From: Diplonema papillatum
Taxonomy: Eukaryota > Euglenozoa > Diplonemea > Diplonemida > Diplonemidae
DNA length: 64,000 bases
Reading direction: 5' to 3'
Assembly (NCBI GenBank): GCA_030068145.1
Contig: JAPJBO010000005.1
Coordinates: 310,001 to 374,000, forward strand
In this document: one piece after another, positions 51,631-60,504 of the stretch
Layout: each line of letters starts with the position of its first letter
Position numbering within the stretch: the stretch's first letter is position 1
The notes under the pieces: model-generated
What the model was told of the DNA's origin: nothing
The model's database searches: none
What the model saw: only the letters and a program-made list of their open reading frames with translations
Made by a program: the position numbers and the translations under genes

Positions 51631-52489
51631 CGGGGAAAAAGTGGAGCGCGCGGGTGAGGAGAGAGAACACATAGCAACAAGTCAAAAGGCCGTTTGGCCG
51701 ATCTCCGTTCCGGGTAACGCTGCCTGCAATTCTCTTTCGAGTTTTGCGGTCCCGAAAACCGAGAGTCATGCCCTGCGCACGTTCGGGAATTTGTTGAACT
51801 TTTTCTTTTGGCTGCTCGGAACAACGGCCTTTCTTTCGGCTCGTCAAAAGCCAGAGGAGGATCCTGCTGTTCTTCAGGTCGTTATGAACGGGGGAATTGC
51901 CGCTAATTGGCGGGACACGGGGCGGGTGGGGCCGAGCAGAAGGAAGTTGACAGCGCGGAACCCAAACAACCTGCAAACAGCCACGTGTACTGTAGCGTGC
52001 TTCGTGAAGAAGCATGGCGGAACAAGTAGTATGTTGTGTGTGACGGACCCGTTTTGTATCTTTACGTGGCAGGTTCCAAGGCTGCCAACTTTCTTTCTTG
52101 CACTGACACGTCCACGGCGGGATATGTTGTTCCAAAGAGTAGTGCAGCGTCCCGCTTGGAGACCAGTCGATGGCCAAGGAGCGGCGCCAGAACGACTGCA
52201 TATCGCCAGAGATCGCCAGCCAATGACCCGCAAGCGGCACTAGAATGACTGCCAATGACCAAATAATGGCGCTAGAATGTCTACGAATGCCCATAGAGCC
52301 AACGCCTGAATGACGGTGAACGGTCAAAGAGCGGCGCTGGAACGACTGCAAATGTCCAACCCGCAAATCAGAACCGTCGCTCGTTCCCAGTAGTTGATAG
52401 CCGCTCTTGCACCCCAGTCCAACTCACACAATCTGCACACTTTGCCACGCACTCATTTTTCAGGTGTCGACTTTCTCGGTGCTATTGTA

Positions 52490-52670
52490 GGTGCAGTTGT
52501 TTCCGGCGACTGGCTGGGTGCTGTTGTCGGAGGTGCCTGGCTCGGTGCAGTAGTTTCGGGAGCCTGGCTGGGTGCTGTGGTTGAAGGTGCTTGGCTAGGT
52601 CCAGTGGTTGGAGGTGCCTGGCTGGGTGCTGAGGTAGAAGGTGCAAGACTAGTGGGGGCGACTGTGTCGG
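52490..52670 (-). repeat. 30-bp minisatellite, Thr/Pro/Ser-rich in a minus-strand frame
   Basis: Six to seven imperfect 30-bp units (GGTGCCTGGCTGGGTGCTG-like). One minus-strand frame, open from about 52716 to a TGA at 52453, reads APSQAPPTTGPSQAPSTTAP with repeated 10-residue units, the composition of mucin-like secreted or wall proteins. It has no ATG. A plus-strand frame gives Gly-Ala-Trp-Leu repeats, less like a natural protein. Confidence 0.55.
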
Positions 52671-52875
52671 GAGCAGAAGTTGGCGGAGGATTATGGCCTC
52701 CTTCCCATTGTCAAGATGGAGCGAGTCTCTCGGACACCTTCTGCCAGTCTCGGCGTCGCCGGTCCTGCTGACTCGCAAGTGCCGCTCCCGAATCGCCCCA
52801 AAAATGAACGAAATCTGGTTATATTATGGCTTCTCTTCTCGCTTCTCTCGCTTGTAATTTGCCCTGTCGCACGCC

Positions 52876-53003
52876 GCAGGCTGAAAAAGACGTCGGCAGC
52901 GTGTTTTGGGGGTTGATCAGAGTTCCTTACCTGAAAGTGCACGCAGGGTACGTGCAAGAGGGAAACGATCAACCAGCACGCACATACAAAACGAAGCGCC
53001 TGT
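52876..53003 (+). repeat. Dispersed repeat family D
   Basis: GCAGGCTGAAAAAGACGTCG, GCAGCGTGTTTTGG, GTTGATCAGAGTTCC and GGAAACGATCAACC arms, then CACGCACATACAAAACGAAG. Close to 31548-31672. Confidence 0.75.
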
Positions 53004-53247
53004 CTTTTTTGGCGGTGAAGAGGTTCAACGCTCGCACCCCCAGCACAGGCCCGGTCCACTGCGCACGCAGGACGCCCGTTTTTACGAGGCACCTCCACGC
53101 CCCTCCTCCCCCCCCTCTTTCTTTTCGCCCTACGTAGGCTACGACATTGCAGGTCGCGGTGTTCAGCACATACCTTCCAAGCGCGTTATTGCACCCCCTT
53201 CCCCCCAGTGAAATGGTCGCTACCTGATCGGGTGAGCAAAACCGTTT

Positions 53248-53345
53248 CCTGAACAATCCTTCACTAAATCCGCGGTTAAATAACCTGGCCTCAGTGGTGC
53301 AAGCACCACGCGCTCTTCAAACCCAAAGAAACATTTCCCCCTTTC
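53248..53345 (+). repeat. Dispersed repeat H, copy 2
   Basis: Near-identical to 2022-2115 and followed by a diverged CTCTAACTCTAAAA family B end. Confidence 0.8.
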
Positions 53346-54904
53346 TAGGCCGAACAGCAACTCTAACTCTAAAAACGTGGCCTTTTCCTGGCAGCGTCGC
53401 GAAGATCCGTCGGGAACAGAAGGGAGGCGCACAAGATGAAAACCAAGGGAATTAAACACGGCACAAAAAAGAAGAAAAAAAAAGAAGGCTGCAAAAACAA
53501 ACGTGTCCGAACCCACGTTTTTTTTTTTCCTCGTTTTCTTTATAGCTGCCTTCGTCGTGCGAACCAGATTTACCGGGCGTATGCACGAACACGTCAGGCC
53601 TAGTCTGCCGAGAATGTCGCCGGACCGCTTTGCTTGGCCTCCGTGCTTGCAGGGACGTGGAATCTTGTCCAGGGGACAATGCGGGGTGATCATCGAAGTG
53701 TTGCATAGGTGTTTTGCATAAGCGGCAAGTGACACAGAGGTCGGCCTTTTCAGGAGACAGGTGTGCTTCCGGAAGGGGCGGCATAATACGAAAGCAAAAA
53801 GAGGCATGTCTAGAAAGCAATGCATTTCTTTTTGCAACGACGGAGCCGAAACGGACGAAGACAGCCTCTGCGTTTCCATCAGCGTCTGAACAAAAAAACC
53901 CGCATTGTAGTGACAAGGTTTTTTAGAAGGCCGGCCTACTGGCGTTTAGACCGTAAGGGGCCGGTGCAAGCCGGTAAGCCAGCCGAGCCAACCGGCACAG
54001 AACGAGAGGAAGCTGAAGAAGGAAGAACAGCGAACGAGACGGTACCTATCTCGGATGAAGCACCGGATCCAGGCCCGACAAGGCACTGTAAGCGTTGGTG
54101 ACGTCTGCAACAGCATGCGAGACGTAAGGTCGGGTTTGCCACCCTTTGCTTCCAGCCATTGTCCGCACTTCCTTTCCCATTTCCGCTGATCGGAGGCGAA
54201 GAGTGATGCCACGTTAATGTTCAGATGCGGAGGAAGCAAGCGCTACGCACAAATTGCGCAGAACGCAATACGGTATACTCGATATGCAGCTGAGGGGCTG
54301 GTTGTGTGTCCAAACGGTCCTGACACGGCTTATGGTCCCGGTTTCTGGCAACGAAACATCGGGACTGGAGATCCGCATACTGAAAGTCACAAAATCCGGA
54401 ATACACAAGAGTTCCAACAAGGAAATGACGAACTGAAAGTTCATCATCAGAAGCACAAATGCCACTTGTAAACTTAGCAGGTGTAGACGGCTTGAGAAGC
54501 GTCATGAAATGCTCAATCACGCAGATTGGTGACGTGAGGAGCGACTTGTGCAAGCGCCAGGTCACAAACATCGGATCGCACAAGAGTTGCAACAAGATAA
54601 GAACTGACGTTCTTATCGGCTTGAGAAGCGTCATAGAATGCTCAGACACGAAGATTGGCGACGTGAAGGAGGCCTTTGCAGTGAAGCTCGCGGTCGCGCA
54701 GTATCACTGGTGACTCGAAACTTGCCATAACGGCGAAAGGATCCGTTATGCAGCTGTACAAAGCAGCCCTCGCCGTTTCAGGAACCCCGTAATAAGTACG
54801 GACAGAACTACGCAATATGCCGTTCACATCTTTCACAGACCCTTAGAAGGCTCCATCTTTCACAGGCCCTTGAAAGGTTTCAAAACGGGAAAAGGGATTC
54901 AAGA

Positions 54905-57900
54905 ATGGTGTCTCCCGACAGCGTGGAAGTAGCTGAGCCCCCGCTGCTGTTTCCCGGCCACCTTTGCGTCGTCATGCACAGGGTGCGGTGGTACTATGCC
55001 ATTGGCAACACGCCAGCGACGAACCTGCTGGTGAAGTACAGCGAGGCAGCACCGAACGCAGGTTGCTTCAACGTCCTTTGCCTGGGGTGCGGAGACCTCC
55101 GTCACTGCCTGTTCTCGCTGCCTGGGCTCCTCGCACCCGACGGAACGCTACAATACGACGCCACGTCGCTCGGGCGTAGGGCAGAGGCCAACGCTACACG
55201 CGACAGCGATTCACCTATGTTGACGCTTGGCACCGTCGTCCGTATTGACGGCTTGAAGTCAGCGAAGCAGCATAACCGCAAATCGGGGAAGGTCCTCGCA
55301 TACCTGGCCCAATCGGACCGTTACAGCGTGCAGCTGCTCGATGGGGGGAAGGCGGGTGAGGTGCTTTCCATCCGCCGTACGAATCTGGTGGAGGAAGAGT
55401 CGGAATCGGTGGACCTGCACTACTTTATCAACGACTCGGACCCTCACGTGATTGCTCGGAATATCCTGCTGTTGGAGTGCATGGCCGACCGGAGCGTACC
55501 ACTCAGCACCACCTTCGCGATATGGTTCTCGATCGAGTTGTCTGTTGAAGAGGCGGCCGTTCTAGAATCAAAACTGGAAGGCCTCATTGCGCTGCACGCA
55601 ACCGAAGCAGCAACAACCAACCTGGAGGGAACCCCGTCGTGGAGTTTCCACGGGGCTGGCGGCAACGACACGCGGTCGTCGACGCTCGCCGTCTGGCGGA
55701 AGTGGCACGGGTGCATGCGCTCGCCTGCGAAGTCCCACGGGGAGGTGGTGCAAATGCGTCGCGACTGGCTCGGTAATATCCAGCACCACGGCGCAAGGAG
55801 TCAGATGAAATCCGCGCACGATGCCGCGCGCCGGGCAAGCCAGAAGGGTCCGGGCTACCAGCCAGTAACCGACGCGGAACTGGAGCGGCTGCAAAAGAAC
55901 TACAAGATCGTAAACGCGGGCGACGAATTCCTGCTGACGAAGGAGGCCCGGACGGTGCTGGAGAAGAGGCGGGACGAAGCGGAGGAGCACAGGCTGACGG
56001 GCAACTTCCGCGTGGGGCCGTCGCCCAACGGGGTTCGGACGAACGTGACGCTCTTCTGGAACCTCGACGCCTACGATTTGCACTACAGAACTGACTCGTT
56101 CGCTGCCTTCGCCGACTTTGTACCGGCCGACCCGTCCGTTTCGTGGAAGGAGCTGTGCCTGCGGGAGTTCAGCGCGTGGGCCCTTGCCTTGCGAGCGTGG
56201 GGCCCGAGGGTGCGGTGGACGTTCTCCGACGCCGACTGCCGGCGGGTGTGCGCGGAACCGCGGCGCTTCGACGTCGTCAGCACGTCGAACATGGCCGATC
56301 ACATCGGACTGCTGAACCTCGTCGCCCTGTGCCGGCCGTATTTGACCGACCACGGCGTGCTGTTCACGAACTCGATGCATTGCGAAACCGTGAGCGCGGA
56401 GTACGTGCACTGTCAGCTGCAAAAGCTTCCGCCCGAATTGTGGGCGACGTTCACCGGCTGCCGGCCAGTCGGCCTCGAAGCTTGGGGGGTGTGCCCCGTG
56501 GGCAGTTTGTGGCAGGCGCAGGTGCCGGGTCCCAAGCGAGAGCTGCAGCTGTGCTGGGTGGCGCTGCCGCGGGCGAGCATTTTGGGGCCGTGTGCACTTC
56601 AACCGGACGCCCGCGTCGAGAGTCAGCCACTGCTATGCACAGCCGAGGGGTCGGAAGGCGAAGGGTCCATCCTGCAGGCGGCACGTCGTATGTTAATCGA
56701 GCTTCAGAAGGTCGACGAGAATGCTGTGATGCACTACCATCGCGGTTCGGTCCTTCCCGTCTTGGCGCCGCTGCTTCCCGTCTCTGCAATTCGAGGGCTC
56801 GTCGCTGGAGACGCGGAGTGGGACGCTCTGAACGACGTTTTCTTCGAGCCAGACTTCGAGGGGACTGTGCAGTCCGCGTCGGGGCTCTTCAGCGTCTCCG
56901 TCGCGTTCAGTGTGCTCGATGAATGGGACAAGGAGCCGCAGCCGCTGGTCTTCGTGCGGTTGGAAGGCGGGGCAGACTACCACGGCGCGTGGTGCTCGGT
57001 TGACGGTGAGCGCGAAGTAGTCACGGTGTTCTTCTTCGCGAAGCGAACCTCCGTGCACGGGTCCCGCTCCCGCCAGCCCGACCCTCCCCGCGCCGCCTCG
57101 GCGCCGCGGGAAACCGACTCGTACGCCGCTCTGCGCTCGGTGAGGCAGGCGGGCGGAGTCGTGGCGGGCGGGCTGCGGGTCCGCGAACACGCGATCCCCC
57201 GCGAAAAACTGCGGGCCCTCCGCACGCACTTCGGCTTCCCCGATTTCGCCTCCGAGACCGGAACGTCGGGCGACGAGCGTGCCGGCACGATCGAGATGGA
57301 AACGGAGCGCAGTGCGGACGTCGTGTTCCGCTTCGTCGCACCGGCACCGGCTCTTGCGAGAAACGGCGCGCGTGCATTGCTGCTCCGTCGGCTGGAAGGG
57401 GGTGCCGCGAGTGACTTCGAAGTCGTGGACAGTGAGGAGTCGTCGAAGGCGACAGCGCGGCTGGTTTCTTTTTCGTTCGGATCGACGTGCTTGGCCGCCG
57501 ATTTGGCGAAGTTCGAGACGTGCGGAAAAACGTCTTCCGACGCCACCGGTTGCGTGGTGCGAATGACGGTTCCGAAGCGTGCTTATGAAGGAGTGGTGAG
57601 GGGCCACACGGAATCGTCTTTCATCCGGATGAATGAGTGCTACCCGGATCTAAGCATGGATAGCTTCTCAGGCATGCAGATGGATGAGAAGGAAGGGTAC
57701 ATCGCCCGCTCTCGGGAAGCGTCGGACGTTCCCCCGCTAATTGCGTTGAAAGACTCGTTCATGTTCTTCTACCAGTGCCGCTACGAGCGGGTGTTTTTGC
57801 TGACGAATCGAAAAAACGATAAGGGTTTCTTCATCATCAATCACGGCCTTCTCACGAATCGCGAGACAGGGATACCATGGGTTGACGTGTCGGTTTGCAT

Positions 57901-58723
57901 GCTCACACCCGGAATTTCCAACGACGTGCTTCCTTTGATGACGAAGCTGGAGCAAAGAATTAAGGAAGGCTTGATCCCCAACGGCAAGTCGAACGGGATT
58001 CGATTCATCTTCGCGATGGATCCTGAACTCGATCTGTTCCGACGGGTGCTCGAAGTGTTCCACTTGCAGTGCTTCGCGCCTCCGCCGCCTTCTGCTCCCC
58101 GCCACCATCAGAACCCCGTGTCCGCTGTTGGCGCAGTCCGCGCAGAACACCCAGACCTGCGAAACTTGATCCCTGAGCAGACGGCCCGGCAGCACTTCAA
58201 ACGCGCATTTCTGAGTCCGTTGTTCCCTCCTGTTTCGGCCGTTCTGAAGAACAGTCGCGCAGGCCAGGGCGAAGCCTCGTGGGATGCAAGCGCGATTCGG
58301 AACGGTAGTTTGTTCGACAAGCTGAAGCACATGAAGGAATCTGGAAACGCATTGTTTCGTGACGGGAACTTGAAGGAAGCCGTCACGACGTACCAACTGG
58401 GAATCCGTATTTTGATGGGGGCAACGCCTGAAGAACTTGTAGCGCCCGGCGTCCTCTTCGCGAGCCTAGCTCTCTATTCGAACCTGGCTCATTGCTATGT
58501 CTCTTCGGGTGACTTCAAGGAAGCCTTGATTGCGGCCGATTGTGCCTTGTCATTCTTTGAAAAGGCTGGCGATGGCGTGGGCGCCACGCAAGAGGCAGTT
58601 AAAGACCTTGTTACCAAGGTCTGGAAACGCAAGCAAGCGGCACATGAAGGGCTTGGTCAGACCGCCGAGGCAGCCAAGTGCCAACGGAAAGTGAGCAGCA
58701 GTGGTCACGTATGCCGTGAATAA
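54905..58723 (+). CDS. Large DUF4470-TPR protein with an SH3-like insertion
   Basis: A single 1272-residue frame with no intron. Residues about 30-75 (IGNTPATNLLVKY...NVLCLGCGDLRHCLFSL) and about 172-215 (LHYFINDSDPHVIARNILLL) are the two halves of a DUF4470 domain, known from dynein-assembly factor DNAAF3-like and MYND-type proteins. Between them, at about 105-162, lies an extra module GTVVRIDGLKSAKQHNRKSG ... RYSVQLLDGG ... RRTNL, resembling the small SH3-like fold that follows MYND/ankyrin modules in protist proteins. Residues about 455-480 (FDVVSTSNMADHIGLLNLVA) match the region that follows DUF4470 in fungal proteins. The C-terminus (about 1140-1265) is a TPR array (MKESGNALFRDGNLKEAVTT). 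The function is unknown; TPR suggests co-chaperone-type interactions. Single-exon structure contrasts with most neighbours. Confidence 0.85.
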   Translation: MVSPDSVEVAEPPLLFPGHLCVVMHRVRWYYAIGNTPATNLLVKYSEAAPNAGCFNVLCLGCGDLRHCLFSLPGLLAPDGTLQYDATSLGRRAEANATRDSDSPMLTLGTVVRIDGLKSAKQHNRKSGKVLAYLAQSDRYSVQLLDGGKAGEVLSIRRTNLVEEESESVDLHYFINDSDPHVIARNILLLECMADRSVPLSTTFAIWFSIELSVEEAAVLESKLEGLIALHATEAATTNLEGTPSWSFHGAGGNDTRSSTLAVWRKWHGCMRSPAKSHGEVVQMRRDWLGNIQHHGARSQMKSAHDAARRASQKGPGYQPVTDAELERLQKNYKIVNAGDEFLLTKEARTVLEKRRDEAEEHRLTGNFRVGPSPNGVRTNVTLFWNLDAYDLHYRTDSFAAFADFVPADPSVSWKELCLREFSAWALALRAWGPRVRWTFSDADCRRVCAEPRRFDVVSTSNMADHIGLLNLVALCRPYLTDHGVLFTNSMHCETVSAEYVHCQLQKLPPELWATFTGCRPVGLEAWGVCPVGSLWQAQVPGPKRELQLCWVALPRASILGPCALQPDARVESQPLLCTAEGSEGEGSILQAARRMLIELQKVDENAVMHYHRGSVLPVLAPLLPVSAIRGLVAGDAEWDALNDVFFEPDFEGTVQSASGLFSVSVAFSVLDEWDKEPQPLVFVRLEGGADYHGAWCSVDGEREVVTVFFFAKRTSVHGSRSRQPDPPRAASAPRETDSYAALRSVRQAGGVVAGGLRVREHAIPREKLRALRTHFGFPDFASETGTSGDERAGTIEMETERSADVVFRFVAPAPALARNGARALLLRRLEGGAASDFEVVDSEESSKATARLVSFSFGSTCLAADLAKFETCGKTSSDATGCVVRMTVPKRAYEGVVRGHTESSFIRMNECYPDLSMDSFSGMQMDEKEGYIARSREASDVPPLIALKDSFMFFYQCRYERVFLLTNRKNDKGFFIINHGLLTNRETGIPWVDVSVCMLTPGISNDVLPLMTKLEQRIKEGLIPNGKSNGIRFIFAMDPELDLFRRVLEVFHLQCFAPPPPSAPRHHQNPVSAVGAVRAEHPDLRNLIPEQTARQHFKRAFLSPLFPPVSAVLKNSRAGQGEASWDASAIRNGSLFDKLKHMKESGNALFRDGNLKEAVTTYQLGIRILMGATPEELVAPGVLFASLALYSNLAHCYVSSGDFKEALIAADCALSFFEKAGDGVGATQEAVKDLVTKVWKRKQAAHEGLGQTAEAAKCQRKVSSSGHVCRE

Positions 58724-58919
58724 GTTCTAAGCTGCACATCTGCAAGGTAAGGCTGACTTCTAGACCAGAAACACGTCAAGTTCAGCGAGATCGCTAGCCT
58801 GGCTCTCTTTAGAAACTGAAGGAGTACGGTGGGTCTCCGCATTATTCGAGGCCGCCGCTTACGAAGCACAACAGAGGCATCGGCTCACTCTGTCAAGGAC
58901 AGTACCACTGGGCTGGCGA

Positions 58920-59282
58920 AATGTGCGGAAAACCGTCGTCCGCGCCACCGGTTGCGTTCTGAAGCATGCCTATGAAGGCTATGAGTGCTACCCGGATGCA
59001 AGCGTGGAGTCGTTCTCAGGACCACGAGCGGGTGTTTATCCTGGGGCATCAAGATAAGAGGAACGATAGTGTCTTAATCATCGACCACGGCCTCTCACAA
59101 ATTGCGAGACGCGAGTACCGTGGCTTGACGTGTCAGTCTGCATTCTCATATACCAGATTACGACTTGGCTCCTTCGCGAAGTTGGAGCAAAATAGTAAGG
59201 AAGGCGTGATCCCAGCGGCGGGTCGATCGCATGTGAATCATCTTCGCGGTTATACTTGCCGTGAGCAAGCTCGCAGCAGCTG
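58920..59282 (+). pseudogene. Decayed partial copy of the DUF4470-TPR gene
   Basis: It matches 57519-58020 in order with internal deletions: TGCGGAAAA.CGTC, GCCACCGGTTGCGT, GAGTGCTACCCGGAT, CGAGCGGGTGTTT, TTGACGTGTCRGTYTGCAT and AGTTGGAGCAAA...AAGGAAGGC. Frames are broken and the copy lies only 200 bases after the parent stop. A tandem duplication that decayed is the simplest explanation. Confidence 0.8.
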
Positions 59283-59398
59283 ATCTGGTGAGCTGTCAAG
59301 CAAAGCGCAAAGAGAACGCGGAGCGACATTAAGTTCACTTAGACGAGGCTCCTCGGGCAAAGGTGTCCAAATTGCCGAGCCTTGAAATAGTGAGTCCG

Positions 59399-59765
59399 GT
59401 GGGTTAGTGAAGCCCGTCTCCGGGCATGTACGCACGCGAGTCACGGCTGACGAAGTGCGAAGAAATGAGCGTCTGTGTCTCCGGTCGCTGAGGTGGATTA
59501 GTGAAGCCCGTCTCCGGGCCTGTACACACGCGCTGGGGCTAGTGAAGCCCGTCTCCGGGCCTTTACGCACGCGCTGAGGTGGATTAGTGAAGCCCGTCTC
59601 CAGGCCTGTACGCACGCGCTGAGGTGGATTAGTGAAGCCCTTCTCCGGGCCTGTACGCACGCGCTGAGGTGGGTTAGTGAAGCCCGTCTCCGGGCCTGTA
59701 TGCACGCGCTGAGGTGGGTTAGTGAAGCCCGTCTCCGGGCATGTACGCACGCGAGTCACGGCTGA
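59399..59765. repeat. 45-bp minisatellite bounded by a longer direct repeat
   Basis: Seven copies of a unit containing TTAGTGAAGCCCGTCTCCGG and CCTGTACGCACGCGCTGAGG, mostly at 45-bp spacing. Each unit holds a small hairpin GCCCG-TCTC-CGGGC. The first and last units are followed by the same extra block (GAGTCACGGCTGACGAAGTG and on, about 70 bases at 59432 and 59752). The minus strand is open across it with a 15-residue repeat (ETGFTNPPQRVRTGP), because 45 is a multiple of three. Confidence 0.9.
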
Positions 59766-60504
59766 CGAAGTGCGAAGAAATGAGCGTCTGTGATATCTTG
59801 ACTGAAGAATAACAAGCATTTAACTGATGGCTGTAGGAGCCTCCAGCCTAAGCACAAGTGCAGCCCCTCGAGTGTTTTGCCAACGCAACAAGCTAGCATT
59901 TTTGTCCTTACTGGTCGCGGGGGCTAAAGGCTCTCCTCAAACGTCTTGCCTCGCCCAGCCAGACCTTGTTCTGGTCGGGCAGACCCGGGTCCGCGTAAGT
60001 GCGATTAACCCCGGATTTCTCACCACGTTGAGCTGAGGCCGGAACACGGCACGAGCCGCGCCCGGCCTCAGCTTGTGGACGCTCACCCCTCCATTTCCTC
60101 CCCGCGGCAGGTGCAGATTTCGCCAAGTGAAGGATCCGTCTGCCACCGTATTGCCTTGGTTTCCGGTTCATCCCAACTTCAGTGCAGCTTCCACTTTTGC
60201 GTTCTTTTTTCTTAAGCACTGACAGACAAATCTTGTGGGTTGTCCTTCAAAGTATTGCCAAGACTTAAAAAATCTAGGCAGCGTGTTGTGGTGAGTACCG
60301 AACCTGAAAATGACCTGTCTTTTTTTATACGCTATGTCAAAGGTATGTCAGTGGCGGCAACATTTTTGTACGGCTGTGACTGGATCACGACGATGTTGAG
60401 AAACGACAGTGGGATTGCTATAAATTGTGCTCGCCGATGCGGCCAATTCCGAAAAGAATTGCTGTAGAGCAGTGATTGCAATCGGACGTACACCCAGCAG
60501 ATTC
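59766..60504. other. Upstream region of the DUSP gene
   Basis: It holds the right end of a family A element (59840-59878, GCAGCCCCTCGAGTGTTTT) and a diverged family D core (60260-60330, AAAATCTAGGCAGCGTGTTG). No coding exon is supported. Confidence 0.4.

Larger units (their letters stand above)
51631..54904. other. Between FBPase and the DUF4470 gene: repeats, no recognised gene
   Basis: Contents: a GCGGCGCTRGAACGACTGC-like short tandem motif (52180-52360); the 30-bp minisatellite (52490-52670); family D (52876-53003); family C (53148-53200); repeat H (53248-53345); and a direct repeat of 54 bases (54492-54545 and 54615-54668, CGGCTTGAGAAGCGTCAT...). The frame at 54217-54471 has no recognised domain. 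Confidence 0.4.

Noticed and set aside
49594-51672. A 692-residue open frame on the minus strand opposite FBPase
   Set aside because: It is the antisense shadow of a GC-rich, strongly coding frame. The sense strand carries the complete class III FBPase with intact motifs.
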